A stretch of 64,000 bases of DNA, from positions 2,965,307 through 3,029,306 of the forward strand of contig NW_004624795.1 of the NCBI RefSeq assembly GCF_000247695.1, written 5' to 3'. The DNA is from Heterocephalus glaber. Lineage: Eukaryota > Chordata > Mammalia > Rodentia > Bathyergidae. Numbering within the stretch: position 1 is the stretch's first letter; each line of letters starts with the position of its first letter. Of the stretch, positions 31,765 through 46,245 are shown piece by piece. The notes beneath the pieces were generated by a model. That model had not been told where the DNA came from. It worked only from the letters and a program-made list of their open reading frames with translations, and did no database searches. The translations under genes were made by a program, and so were the position numbers.

Positions 31765-33394
31765 TGCGATACTTACTTGGATGCTCTATGTCTGAGTAAA
31801 GGGAAAAAAGACACACTTTGAGAACATTGTACAAAAGGCATCGACTCCCATTTCAAAAATAAATGGGAAGACTTCACAGTCAAAGTTCAGTCACTTGTCA
31901 GTGTCTGCCCTGGGACTTGCTGCAGTGGCAGCTTCTGTGCCCTCCCTGCCTCGGGGTGCTGGGGGAACTTCCGGGAGGTGGCTGCTAATAGATGAGAAAA
32001 CAACAGCGCTAAACAAAGAATGGTCAAAACCAGTCCGGGGACAGATCTAACCATGGTCTGTGCCCCGTCAGCGTGGTCCAGAGGATGGCAAGGGACAGCA
32101 GGCTCCGGACACACAACCCAGAGCCCTCCGTGGCCTGGCGCCGTGCACAGCTGGCCTGGACCCTTGGCCTATGGCCCAGCGGAAGCAACAAGGACAGCTT
32201 GGTCTCCCTGCTCTGCTGCCAAACTCTAGGCAGCCTCTGCAAGCTGACCCATGGGTATGTGGAGCCAGGAGCCCATGCTGCTACTGCAGGAGGGGAAGCC
32301 GCTGCCCCACCCTCCCGCCTCAGCTGGAGCCTCCGCTCTCCATGCCCTGGCCAGGGCCTGGAAGACACAATCACACTGCTGGCTGCCAGGCAGACCCCTG
32401 GACCAGGGACACGTCTTGAAGTCTGTGCTTCCTGCATAGAGAACCCTGAAGCCCCAAGGGTCTACTCCCTCCTTCACCCGCCCCATACTGCTGGGCTGCC
32501 CTGCAGCCCTGGAAAGGCGAGGGTGGTGCAGCAGGGAGCCAGAAGAGCCTGCCGGGCAGACAGCTGAGTTCCAGCAGAGGCAGCCCCAAGGTCCTCTGTG
32601 GCCTGCAGCACTTCCGGGGGCAGCAGGGCCAGTCAGAAAACACCAGGGCAGAGGCGGGGCCCCAGACCCCACCTTCCTATCTCCCACCAGAGGTTTTTGG
32701 GGCTTGTGACAGGAGTGACTCATGTCCCCTAGAAGGGCTTGGGGTGGGGGAGAACACCCTTCGGGCTAGCACCCTGAGGACAGGAGGCAGGGAGTCCCAG
32801 GGCTCGGATGGTGCTGTCCCTTAGCAGCAGAACTGACTGGCTCTAAGTGGTCCTCAGTTTACTTCACCCTCTCTGCAGATTAACTGTTTAGTCAGCTGAT
32901 TAGTACTTAGTGTTCGTAGCTACCTTAACCCTGGGTCGGGGGAGGTGAGAACAGAACAAAATACCCCTGGAAATAAAGCAGAGCCACTTCCTCTCCTTTT
33001 CCAAACCTGACCTTTAAAACAGATCACTACTCTTTGAACTCCTCCCTTGCTTTACGGCAAATGCTTCCTCACCACAGAAGTCCTGACTGTGGAGCCTCTT
33101 GACAGCAGGTGACAGCAGATGGCTCCACCCTGCCTGCCTGTCCACAAGGCACCCTCCCCAGGAAAGCAGAGGTGGGGCTCTCTCCTCTTCTGCTCAGCAG
33201 GGCTGGCCAGGACAGAGGAAGGCGGGTGTGAACCCGATGCTGATGGGAGCCATCACAAGTCCGGGACAGATGCAGAGATGGAGGCGAGCCTGAGGATGCT
33301 GGAGTCGAGCGGGAGTGCTCATGCAGGTTTCAGGGTGGGGGCCGTCTGAGAAGAGCGGGTCTGTCCTTTCCTGAGGAACGGGACCAGCCAGGCT

Positions 33395-33435
33395 TCACCT
33401 GAGAACGGGTGGCAAGGGAGGGGCTCCACGGGCAG
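33395..33435 (-). CDS. WIPF2: WIPF2 exon 8, coding end (residues 426-438, stop)
   Basis: After TTTTTTCCAG it encodes AARGAPPLPPVLR and TGA at 33397-33395. Human ends PILR where this copy ends PVLR. The exon continues as a long 3' UTR. Confidence 0.95.
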
Positions 33436-36400
33436 CTGGAAAAAACACACATGCATGTGTCACGGCAACACGGAAAAACCTGAACATGCCTGAGACAGGA
33501 GACAGGATCTTCACCTTTATGAAACCTTGGGACTAGCGTTTGTGCTTTTTAAATTTTTATTTATTTTTTTGGTACCGGGGATGGAACTCAGGACCTTGCG
33601 CTTTCGAGGCAGGCGCCAGAACCACTGAGCTAAATCCCGGGCCCAGTGTTTCTTTTAATGAAAATGAAAATGAAAATGAGTAGAATGTGAACTAAGAAAA
33701 CATTAAAACTCTACGTTACATGCAGTTATGGGAAATGCTTCTTTACTTCTGCCTCACCTCGGTGTGTTTTGCTGGGATATATTCTCTGAAAATGCTTATA
33801 TTCTTCTGGAGCTGGAAAATCTTCTACAGGATGGAAGGAATACTTGGACTCAAAGTCATCTGTGAAATGAGCAGACCATTAGGTCCCGCCCCCCTCGTGC
33901 CTCCCCAAGCTAAGCTGTGGCACATTCAGATGCACCACATCCCCCGACTGCTCAGCCACGGTCTCCAGGCACAGCAGCGCCTCAGGTGCCACCCTGCACA
34001 GGGGACCTGCTCGAAGGCCGGTTATCCCAGGGAGTCTGAGCTGCGGCTCTCCCACTTTCCACCAGAAATCAGGTGTGTAACCAGGAAGAGGGCATCTGTC
34101 TGCACAGAAGCAGAAAGCAGAGAAATGCAGTTCTGGCCCAAGAACACGGCCATCTGAGAGACCATCATTAAGGGGAGTCAACCGAACAGCACCTACAAAC
34201 TGGTGATTAATCTTGAATGGGAATATTTGTCTCTAGCTGTGACAGATGCAAGAGGACAGTACAACCTAACCTTTCACCCTGGGCTGCTTCCATCTATTTC
34301 TGTACCACACCTGGGTGACCTTTCCAACCTTGCTCCCTCCCTGTGGCTCCTGCTCAAGTTCCTACAGGCGTGGCTGGCTCACATCCCAAAGGTTTTATGA
34401 CAGGATGGATGCTCAAGGCAGAACCTGGTGCACTCCACGGGGCAGAATGAAATGGGAGGGGGCGTTAAAGTATCTTGCACTTTTAGGGCCGAAAGGGACC
34501 CTCTTAGGGTGCTCAGGAGGGGTTGGACAGCCTCTGGACAACCTTCACTTTGGGCACATCCCAGACCTCACGCAGTCTCTCAGGTGGAGCCCCACATTTA
34601 CGACCTTGGCAGTTCATGTGACAGGTTCCTGATCTGGTCAACTTCCTTGTCTTACAGATAAGGGAAGAGGAATGAAGTGACTTCTTCCAAGTAACAGCCA
34701 GCAGCAGCTGTGCAGTGGTTTTAGTTTATGATGATGATTAATCTTAGTGCTGGAGGATCTAACCCAGGGCCTCAGGATTATAAGCTTGTTTAGTCTGTAA
34801 AGAGTCAGAAAGGAGCTCTGCTTCCTAGGAAACATAATTCCCACCTGAATGATCCTGAGAAGGATGCGGTCTCCAGTGTCAAATAACCAGAAACTGACCC
34901 TGGGGGGTTGTGAGGAGCTCGGCGTCAGCACAGCACCTGCTGGCTTCACCTCAGCCCAGGCCCAGGACACCACGCCTAGGCGCCACATTAAGGTCAGGAT
35001 GTCAAGGGACCGGCACAGCAGTCTGAGGGTCGGCGACAGCCCCGAGAGAACCTGCTAGGGCAGCCCCAGCCCCAACCCCGTCCGCACCGAGTCGACGCCA
35101 GAGCCACGCCCCTGGGGTCGGACACAGTGAAGCTCACCCAAGAAGGAGCGGACCGTGGTGATGGAGTCCCGGTGGCCGTTCCTCAGGGGCGGCGGCGGCG
35201 GCGGCGGCCCGGCGGGCGTCCTGGAGGGTGGAGGTGGGGGCTTCCCGCGGCTGGGGGGCTCTGCCCCGTGCATGCGATAGGGCGGGGGCGGCGGGGGTGC
35301 GTCCCTGGCACCATTTCGGACCGTGGGGGGCGGGGGCGGGGGCGCTGCGGAGAAAACGCACAAACGCAAGGCAGTGGGTCAGGCTGGTCGGGGCTGGGGG
35401 ACCATGCGGGCTTCCCCAGGACGGCACATGCAACTCCACGCCGCCTGCCCTGACGGTTTCCTGAACTTTTCTTCCACACAGTGAACTGGGGGATAAACCT
35501 ATGCCCTGTACTCATGCTCTGCAACCCAGTCAGGAACCCTACCCTTGGGGCCGGGGATTTAGCTCAGTGGTTCCGCCGCCTGCCTTGAAAACAGAGGGAC
35601 CCGAGTTCGATCCCCAGTACCGGGGAGGGGGGGGACACCCCTACCCTTAGTGGCGTGGTAGCACACAGGCCCGCGATCCCAGCGCTCTGAGAAGCTGAGC
35701 CCATCCTGGGCATCGCAGTAAGACGATGCCTCAAAGTAAAATGGAGCGAAGGCTGGCGAGGTCACTCAGTGCGAAGGTTCTAGGTTCAGCCCCCAGTAAC
35801 ACACATGCACACACATGCGCATGCATGCCCACAAACGAGGGAGGGAAGAAAAGAACTCTGCCCTCCTACCCTCTGGACCTTGCGTGCGCTCGGCAAGCAC
35901 TGTACTTTTAATGTTTTATGTTGAGACAGGGTCTTCCTAAGATGCTCAGGCTGCCCTCTTCCATCCTCCTGCCTCAGCCTCCCAAGGAGCTGGCACTACA
36001 GCTGGGTACCACCCCTGGCCCTATCTACTCTTGCTGCCTCTTCTGCTTTTCCATGCCTTCCTCCACAATTCTACTTCAGACCCCACACTCAGCCTGTTCT
36101 GCAAAAGCTTTTCCAGTGCTTCTAACCTCGCACCCCTCTGATGCATTCAGCAGCCACCAGCTCCCTCATCCCGCTTACACCTGCCACAGTCTTCTGGAGG
36201 CTGCGCTCGCCTGCCACTTCCCTCACTTCCTAGGCTGTATCAGATGTCTGCACAGCCTGGATGGGAACCACAGTGCAACTCATCTTCCCCAGGTTTGGTG
36301 TCCGGGGCCCTCACCTGGGTGCCCGAGCCCAGCCAATGAGCCAATGCTGGGCACAGGGCTTAGGAGGCCGAACCGCCTAGGCCTCGTTCTGCGGCTCCCT

Positions 36401-39400
36401 CTCCTGCCCCCACCACAACCAACCCTCAAGGTCATTCGAGTCCCCCTTCCCAGGGGACCCAAAGGCTACCCACTCTCTTCTGACCCCGCCCCAGCAGAGA
36501 CGCTGTCACTGAGTATGGGGGTGACAGAACAGACTGAAGTGAGCATTTGCTGCCCCCAGGGATGCATCTCCAGTGACAGACTCACTGCTCAGAAAACCTG
36601 GGAGGTCTCTTTTAAGGTGCGTGGGAATCAGGCTGTCACACGGAACCACGGACAGCACTACACGAGGGCCACATCTCACCTCCAACCCGAACACTTCTAC
36701 CTCTGCTTCTTGGCCATTTTCAAAAACCCAATTCACCCTTTAAAGACACAATTTCCCTCCCAGAAGGCAGTCAAAAGCATGCTTAAAAAGTGGCAACATC
36801 GGGGGCCGGGGATCTAGCTCAGTGGTTCTAGCGCCTGCCTCACAAGCACAAGGATCCGAGTTCGATCTCTGGTACCAAAAAAAAAAAAAAAAGTGGCAAC
36901 ATCTCTGGGCAGACGCTCACGAGCCTCACGCATTACTAGTCAGTCTGTAGGCTCTTCAGTAACAGCAGCAGCAGGTACCATTTACTGTGGACAAACTATA
37001 ACCCGGGCATTTTACTATGTATTTCATCTTTTTAAACTCTTAGGTGTTTTCTTTTTATTTTGGTACGGGGAATGAACTCTGGTCCTTGTGCTTGCGCAGC
37101 AGGCAGCGAAACCACTGAGCTAAATCCCCGGCTCATCTTTTTAAACTCTTAAAGCTACCCCCACAAAGTACATGGGCTTTTTTTTTTCTTTTTGAATCAT
37201 CATTCTTTTTTTTTGTGGAACTGGAGATCGAACTCAGGACCTTGCACTTGCAAGGCAGGCGGTGGCACCACTGAGCTAAATCTCTAGCCCTTTTTTTCTT
37301 TTTGAGACAGGCTCTATGTAGGCCAGGCTGGCCTCAAACTCATGGCACTCGTCCTGGCTCAGCCTCCTGGGTGCTAGGATAATAGGTGTGTGCACCACAC
37401 CTGCCAAAAGTATGCAGTTCACCCCAGTCACAAGTGAATAAACTGGGACTCAGGTTATGTGACGAAGGTCACAGCCCTGATAAAATCAGACTGAGCACAG
37501 GTGTGCCCTCCACACTCCCAGCTTTTCCTAATCACTTCCACGTGTACTTTACCTCCCCACCTAGATTTACAACGGCGACTTGGAAGCTTGTCAGCTCATC
37601 ACTCGGTACACAGACCACATCCACAGACCACATCTGATAAGTAGTTGTTCCCCAAACAGTACAGGCAGAGACTACTCAGCCTATCAGACACCTTCTAGTT
37701 ATAACAGTGTTCTAAACTGGGCGTGGTGGGCACCCCTGTAATCCCAACACTCAGAAGGCTGAGGCAGGAGGATAACAAGTTTGAGGCCAGCCTGGGCTAT
37801 ACAGTGAGTTCAAGGCCAAGCTGAATTACATAGAGAGATCCTGTCTCAAAGAAAAAAAAAAATTGAAGCGATGGAACCAGAACCTAAGAACCTTCAACAA
37901 TAAATTGCAAAAGAACCCCTTGAGTAGGAGATCACTTTGTAGAATCCAAGATAACCCCAATTTGAGGAAAATATGGTATCAATTCTCTCTCTAATGACAG
38001 TTTTTAAAGGACCAAAATGACAGTTTTTAATTACTGAGCACCCAGAGAAGATGAAAGATTCCATATCCTTTTAAATATCAATCGATATAGAAATAAAAAT
38101 AAACATCGTGTGATACCTCCACGCTATGAATTAACAAAGCTAAGCCCTTGAACTACCCAGAGCCCTTCGCACAAAGCCTGCACCATCTGTCAGCCACCTG
38201 ACAGGCAGCTTTCAGCTGAGAGGTGCCCTAATGCATCACTTTCTTTTCTTTTTTTATTTTTTTGGTGATACTAGGGATAGAACCCAGGACCTCTGCACTG
38301 AGCTACATCCCCAGCCCTTTTATATTTTTGTATTTGTCTCACTAAGTCACTAACTGCCCAGGCTGGGCTCCAACATGAGATCCTCCTACCTCAGCCTCCA
38401 AGAGTCCCAGGATAACAGCCATACCCTAACTCGCCACTCTTAGGAATCACTGCTCTGGTTACCAATCTGGGAAGCAAGTGGAGGCCTCTTCCAAGCCTGA
38501 ACAATGGTGATGGCTACTAGACGGAGGAACACAGCTCACAATTTCAAATTTTCCAAGACAATTACAGAGAGAAAAGTGAGACAGGAGAGAGAAGTCTCCA
38601 GACATGATGGGTACGCAGCTCAACCTGCACGCACTGCAGTCTCTTCTGCTGCTCTCCCAGAGGTCAGAAAGACAGGCTTCTCTCAGACGAGGCATCTATT
38701 TAAATATCCTATGTTTAAATAAAAACCATTTAACCCCGAACTTGGGGCCGGGGGCCACCGTAGCCTGACCGTAGCCTTCTGTGCAGCAAGAATGCCCGGG
38801 CCACTGTCTGACATGGTGCTGGCCTCCAGTTCTGGGGTGCAGACCCACAGGGCCCCAACTTAGCAGCGTGGGTTGCTGAGGCCCAAGCGCAGGCCTCTCC
38901 TGCTGTGCTGTCCCCTCAGCCTTTCCCAACCTCATGCCGCGACAGGTCTTACAGAGTTGCCAAGGGTGGCCTTGAAGTTTCAATCCTCTGGCCACAGCCT
39001 CCTGAGAAGCTGGGATTATACCATGTCACTGTGCCCAACTGGTCAGGAGCTTTTAAGGTGTGCTTCTGGAAGACTTCTATTTTATTTTCAGACAGGGTCT
39101 TGCTGTATTGCCCAGGCTCGTCTTGAATCCCTAGTTCAAGTGATTCTCCTGCCTCAGTCTCCCAAGAAAGGGAGACTGCAGGTGGCGCCACCATGTCCAA
39201 TGACACAACTTCCTGATCAGTGCTCTGCAGCTGTTGAGAATGACTTTGAAACAACAGTTCAAAAGCCACTCGTGAAGAAAAGTCTGGTTTGGGATGGGGA
39301 TTTAGTTCAGCGGCGCCAGTGCCTGCCTCGCAAGTGCAAGGTCCTGAGTTCGATCTCTGGTACCAAAAAAAAAAAAAAAAAAAAGAAAGAAAAAAGAAAA

Positions 39401-42400
39401 GTGTGGGTCAAGGTCCACACAAGGATTTGGGAGCCAAGCTTATGGGTCCAATTAGGCCCCGAAGAACTGTAATGGTCACCCCTGCTGTCAAACTTCAGCC
39501 ATGCTATTTTGTTCAGTGAGCACATAAAACTAGAGGTGGTGGCACATGCCTGTAATCCTAGCACTCTAGGAGGCTGAACCAGGAGGATCCCACATTCTAG
39601 CCCAGCTTTGGCAACTTAGGGAGACCGTGTCCCATTCATTCATTCATAAATACATAATAAATAAATGAGCTGAGGATGTATCTCAATGCAAAGGCCCTGG
39701 GTTCAATCCCTAGTGCTGGGAAAAATAAAATAAAAATAAAAATCCCACAAATTCTTTCCGCTACTCCCCCACCCCCACCTTGAGACAGAGCCCTGATAAA
39801 TCAGTTGCCTGGGCTTGGGGCAAACCTGCACTCCTGCCTCGGGCTCCCAGAGTGCCGAGAATACTGGTGTGTGCAGCCATGCTGGCTCTCTTCTTCCCTA
39901 AAATTCCTTAATCCCCCGTGTCATGGTTTACATCCCACTGTGCTCATGGGTGGGACTTTGGGGAGGTGACAGGACCCTGGAGGCGGGATGCTCATCAGTG
40001 GGTTCCTCACCTGAGGAGTGCAGAGCTAAAGATAAGGTGAGGGTGGGCCTGGAAGGGGCACCACGGCCCCCTTCCATTCCTCCCTCGCCTCTCTGCTTTG
40101 GGTCTGCCAACCCCTGGCTTGGACCCAGCTATGGACTGAAACATCTGCAAAACAACCTCTCCTCCTGTACCATGCTAGTGTCAAGTACTCCGTCCCAGTG
40201 GCAATGCTTAGGCTTCATGGTCCATGAAGACAGCAGCCTGCTCCACCCTCCCAGAGCCACGGATGCCCCAGTGACCATGGCATCTCCTGTCCTCTCCTCC
40301 CAGACCCAGGCCACAGCTGATGCGCTCACTTCAATTTCTGGGAGAGAACAAACGAATTAGAAGAAACCCCACATGCTTGCTCCTCCCCTCCAGCTTGCCC
40401 GCCCTCTCCCTGTCAGATGGAGACCAACCTGGAGACTGACCTGCTGCCTAGGCCGCTCCCTGCCAGGCCTGCACCATCTCCCCACCTGCTCAGGAGAGCC
40501 ACTCCCTGTGACTGCTTCATGCTATGTACTCTTCCTTCAGGGTGGAAATAGGGCCCGCCCAGGGTGGAAACCCGTGGCCTCCTCTAGCAAATATCTCCCT
40601 TATGTGTACTCACATGCATATACACCCGCCTTTACACACACTCAAGAAATACCTACACTGCCACCTATAATTCCTATTCTTTTTTTTTTTTTGGTACCGG
40701 GGATTGAACTCGGGACCTTGCACTTGAGAGGCGGGTGGTGGAACCACTAAGCTAAATGCCCGGCCCAATTCCTACAATCTTTGTTTTCTCTGGAAAGGGG
40801 ATTGAAAACACAGCCTTCATACTAAGCTACATGCACAGCCCTTTTTTTTTTTACAATCTTGAGACATTTTTGCTAAGATGCAAAGCTGCCCAGGCTGGGC
40901 TTAAACTTGCAATCCTCCTGCTTCAGCCTTCCAGACATTGGGATCACACTGGGATCATCGAAGTGTATCACCATGCATGGCTTGTTTTGTTGTTGAGTTT
41001 TGAGTTTTTTGAGACAAGGTCTCACTATGTACTTCAGATTGGCCTTGAACTTGTGAAGATTCTCCGGCCTCAGCCTCAGTGCTGGGTGGGATTATAGGCA
41101 TGTGTCACCACACCCAGGCCCTCTGGCTTTTTTTTTGGTACCAGAGATCGAACTTGGGACCTTGTGCTTCCAAGGCAGGTGGTGACACCACTGAACTAAT
41201 TCCCCTGCCCCCTCTGGCTTATTTTTGAGGCAGGGGTCTCAGTGCATTGCCCAGGTTGGCCACAAACTCCTGGGTTCAAGCGATCATCCTGCCTCAGCCT
41301 CCTGAGTCACTGGGATCCACTCCTTTTTGTTTGTTTAGGTTTTTTGAGACAGAGTCCCTATACATAGTCAGTCTGGCCTTGAACTCAGTAGCCCAGGCTA
41401 GCCTGGAACTTGAGGTGATCCTCCTGGCTCAGCCTCCAGAGCTGGGATTACAGGCGTGCACCACCACCCAGCCACTGAACCCACTCCAAGTTAAGCCCTC
41501 ACATTCACTGTCGGCCATCCCCCTGGGCCTATTCAGAAAGGCCCCTGCCTGCACAGTTCCTGCTCTGCAACTCCGGAGCCTGCCCAACAGGAGCCTGGCC
41601 AGCACAGGGCACAGGCGATGCTCCCTTCATGCTCTCAAGAGGGGCTCTGGGTTTCCCCGCCAGGCTCTGGCAGGCCAGGCCCTAACCTCTCCCCAGTGTG
41701 CTCCTCTGGGTCACCAGCCCCTGGGGGACAGCCACGCTGGAGGCTTACTCATTGCATCCCTCTACCTCTGCCAGCACGGCCTCTCTGCAGCTCAGAATAC
41801 ATGGCTGCCCCCTGCAGGGTGACACCCCCCCACCCCCCACCCCTCAGCTCCGGGGTCTCTGAAGCACACTGTACTACACACTATGCATTTCACTTGTTGC
41901 TCCAAAAGAATTTCCTGACTCTTCCGTCATGGCTGTTTCCCTCATAACAGAGGGTGACACATGGAAAGGGGCTCAGTGCAGCAGAAGGGAGGCGTGAACT
42001 CTCCTCCAGGGACCTGGGGAAGCAGACGGGCACTTACCTGCCCCTCTTCCAGGAGGCTCCCGGGCTGGGGGAGGTGGCCGACTGCTCAGTGAGGAGGGGG
42101 AGGCCGAGGCAGGCGGAGGAGGTGCGAGGCCCCGCACAGGCCCTGGTGTCTTCCTGTGCAGAGAGTTGTGTCTCTGCGGCAGCTCGGGTGCCGGCTCGTT
42201 TGTGGGGCTGGAGGGCCCGTTGGGGACGCCCGGAGGCTGGCGGTAAGGCGGTGGCGGCGGGGCCAGAGACTGGCCACTTGGTCCCACTCGGAAGTTCACA
42301 GGGGAAGGTGGCGGCTTGACCAGGGGTGGCGCAGGTGGCCCCTCACGCCCAGGGTGCAGCCTCTGTCCCGGGGTGGGTGGCAGGGGCTTCTCCCGGCTGT

Positions 42401-45400
42401 AGGCCAGGGCCTTGGTGCCGTGCGTGGGCAGGGGTGTGGGGGGCGCATTGGCACGCCGGCCTGGGGGCGGGGGCGGGGGCGCCGAGGAGCTGTGCTTCAT
42501 GCCTGTGCTGCTGGTGGCGCTGGGCCGTGAGAGGTCGGGGAGTGAGGGGCGCTGCATCCGGGGCAGCTCAGGGAGGGAGGCGCGGCCGCTGTCTGAGTCG
42601 TCCTGGGGACGCCCGCTGGCTGCAGACGCCGGGGGCCTCGGGGCAGCCGCTCGAGATGCGGGGGTGTGCGGGGCTGGCTTCCCCGGCAGCCCCTCTGCGG
42701 ACACAGCTAACAGGGTCAGTGGCCACCTCCCAGCTGGAGGAGCCCGTGTCCCCAGCCTCCACCATGGGGCAGCACAGGGACAGGACCTACACACCTTGAG
42801 GCCCTCCTGGCTCTGCTCTCATTCACCTGTCTTCATCTGGGAGGGAACCAAGGCCTCCTGCTTACAAAGCACTCGTCCCACCATGAACTGCACCCTGGGA
42901 CCTACTTCTGAGCTTTAGTCTGGCTTGAGCCTCAGAGCCCATTAACAAATACTGCAGATAAGCTGAGTATATTTTAAACTTTGATTTAACTTTTTGTGTT
43001 TTGGTACCGGCGATCGAACTCAGGACCTTGCACTTGCAAGGCAGGCACCAGAACCACTGAGCTACCTCCCTGGCCCCTTTGATTTAATTTTTAACTGACA
43101 AATAATTGTACATATTTATGGGATAGTATCTGTCTGCATTGTAGCATGATTCAATAGAGCTAACTCACATAATCATCACCTGACAGCTTACCTGTCATGC
43201 CACTTGGAATCTGCTCTTTCAGAAGTCTGAGCTACACTGACGACCGTCACGCTGCACAGCAGCTCGCTACCGAAACCATCCTGTGCCCCACACCTGCCCG
43301 CCAGCCTGGCACCGCCACTCGGCTCCCTGCTTCCAGGCTCCAGCCCTTGGATCCCACACACCAGAGTGAGGTCACACAGTGTCGCCTGTGTGTCCTCTGG
43401 GTCTGGTCATGCTGTCGGGTTACTTGGGTTACAGGCCAGTTGAATACCCTGCTTCGTGTGTACACGAGTGTCCTTCACTGACGGGAAGCCCTTTCTATTC
43501 CTAGACTCAGCCTCTGCTCTATTCCACGGTCTCCTTCTGCCCCGCCCTCCTCTTGCCATCCGCCCCCTCCCAGGCGGACATACCTGCACTGTCCTTGGTC
43601 CCCACAGGCCGCAGCTTTGGGACCCCTCCTTGGAAGAGACCTCCCTTGGGCTGCAGGGCAGCGGCTCCTGAGCCATAGCTGCCGCCGCTTCCTTTGGGCT
43701 CTGCAAAGTACAGCATGAGCGTTTTCAGTTCACAGCTCTGAGCTGGGGACCAAGGCGATCCTGAGGAAAAACCACCGCCTCTCTCTGGGCTGCAATTTGC
43801 AAACAAACCACTCTGCTTTGCCTTTGCATTAGAGGAAAGCTAGCACAGTGATGGAAGAAAGAACAGAGGGAACACGGAGCCCCTCTTCCCGGTGCTCTCA
43901 GGGCCTCCTCTGCGAGTCCCAGACAGTAAGGGGCCAGTGAAGCAGGGCCAGGCCCCAGCTGAGGAATGATACTTCAGCAACTCTCAAACCACCCTGGTGG
44001 CCAAGAGGCTCCCAAGGATGCGTCTCCTCGGACAGCAGCAGCCAGGGACGTGCCCCAACAAGCACTAGTGCAGCCAGAGGTGGGAGAAACCTCTCAGGTG
44101 CTCAAGTGAGCAGCCGGGAAGATGCAGGGGACAAGGACTGTTCCCAGGCAGAACCTCCAGGACATCGAGGACAGCAGCAGCCCTGCTGAGGCTCCAGTCA
44201 GCCTGGGACCCCGAGGCTCACCAGCGGAAGTGGGGACTTACTCTCCAGGGCCGGAGCGCTCCGGTCGTTAATGTTGGTCACCTTCTTAAGCTTGGTCCCT
44301 TTGCAGATGTCCTGCAAGAGTGCGTTGCGACCTCGCTGCTCATCTCTGCTCAGCTTGGGCTGCTCTGTGTTTGCCTGGAGGAGGAGGGAGAGAAGACAGA
44401 TGTCACAAGCTCGGCACGCGGCTTAGCCCTGTCTGGGTTCCCCAAAGCAACCTGTGCACCCTGCTCAGATGCACGTGCTGAATAGCAATGCACACACCAC
44501 CAGCTTCTCTGCCTCTTCACTCCTCTCTGCCTTCTGTGAAGGGCACAGATCCCCGTCCCAGGTCCCGGGTTCTGAAGGAAGCCTGCGCTGGTACTGGGGT
44601 TTGTGCAGGGCGCTGTGTCACACACAGCACTGTCACCTGGGAAGTGTTTACCAAGACCCATTATGCCTCAGCTGTGGACTGAGGACGCTACTTGTGCTAC
44701 CTCATCTAAGTCTTGAAGTCGTGCTAGGAGAAGGGCATTGGCAGCATCATCCCCATCTGCAAAGTGTGGATTGAGCTGAGCAGCTTCCTAAGGCCGGGCA
44801 ACCGGGAAGCAAAGCGCGGTCCCCCAGCCAGCAGGAACTCCAGCTCCCTACCTTATCTCAACCCGTGCAGGCTGGCTGCTCCCACCACTAAACAGGAAAG
44901 CAGACTATATTATTCCCATCCCAGAGACGGGGAATAAAGGCTCAGGAAAGTCACCATCGTGTGACTGGCAAGCAGAGCCTGACTCACATGCTGTTCTGAC
45001 CGCCTTCTCTGCGCCCCGGCTGCCCCTTCACTGTCTTTCAGGCCTTTATCTCCTCTGAAGCGCGGTCCCCCGCAGCTATACCCTCTGCCTCGTCTGACTG
45101 TTCTGCAGCAAGCTCATCCAGCAGCAAGGTCTGTACACCACACAGGGGCCCCAAACGCTCCAATGCTTCCATTTGGTTCCCCTGTGTCTGCCCTGAGTGT
45201 CATTTCCATCTACACCACTGTCCACAGGACATTTCTATGTGAGCATCTGTGCTGTACATGGACCTGAGGGGAAGACTCCATTGTGCACAGGCTTGTAAGC
45301 TCAGCACTCGAGGAGGCTGAGGCAGGAGGACCACAAGCAGGAGCCTAGCCTGGTGACTTGGCGAGACCTTGTCATTCCTTCATTCATTCATTCAAAAATA

Positions 45401-46181
45401 AACAAATGAGGGCTGGGGATTTAGCTCAGTGGTTCCGGTGCCTGCCTTGTATATGCAAAACATACACTGTGTTAACACAGGTTAATTATATTTTGTTTTC
45501 TGTTTTGATCAGTATTTCCTAACTTTCTACAAACATTTTTAGTACAGTAAGTTTTAAAAATACTACTCTTATTGGGGCGTGGCGGTGCATGTCTGTAATC
45601 CCAGCACTCAGGAGGCTGAAGCAGGAGAGTTATCTTGAGTTCAAGGCCAGCTTGAACTAGATAGAAGGAGCCTGTCTCAAAGACACCACACATATACATG
45701 CGCGCACAGCTACTCTTTAAAAGACCAAAAGCAAATGAAAGAAACTATTGAACATTCAGTGATCTACCAAGTCCTTCTCAATGTAGGAACAGGTAGGGCA
45801 GCAGCTCAGAAATTAACTAGGTGCCTACAGCACAACATCTTTCCAAAAGCAGCTCCTCGGGGAAGAAGGAAGCACGGACACACAGCTGCCGTGACGGGTG
45901 ACAGCTGCTTTCTGCTTAGCCACAGCTTCTAACTTTTTTTTCCAGTACCAGGGATCAAACTCAGGACCTTACGCTTTCGATGCAGCCAAGGCACCACTGA
46001 GCTACATTCCTGGCCCAGTTTCTCAATTTTTGCACATAATGATTTAGTAAAGAGAAAATTATTAAATACTATTGGGCACATCCAAAATTGAGCTTTACTC
46101 TCCTCAGTAAAGCTGCTCGCTTTGTGAACAGCACCGTCATCCAGTCAAACCCTCACACCACAGTCGTTCGACCTTATTCTT

Positions 46182-46245
<64 letters not shown>

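Larger units (their letters stand above)
30050..33394 (-). other. WIPF2: WIPF2 3' UTR (probable extent)
   Basis: About 3.3 kb of nearly SINE-free sequence follows the stop codon, in sharp contrast with the repeat-packed introns. That supports an exonic 3' UTR; the human UTR is also several kb. It includes a CA-rich patch at 30248-30263. The distal end is uncertain because two polyadenylation signals are possible. Confidence 0.6.
36970..37500 (-). repeat. MIR SINE split by two IDs and a B1
   Basis: MIR pieces at about 36975-37042, 37136-37170 and 37410-37500 stay in consensus order around the younger insertions. Confidence 0.6.

Noticed and set aside
35918..36817. 299-codon plus-strand open frame
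   Set aside because: It begins in a reverse B1 and ends in an ID element inside WIPF2 intron 5, on the antisense strand.
46183..46241. Regular repeats considered as a CRISPR-like array
   Set aside because: Plain dinucleotide microsatellite; no spacers, and the genome is mammalian.
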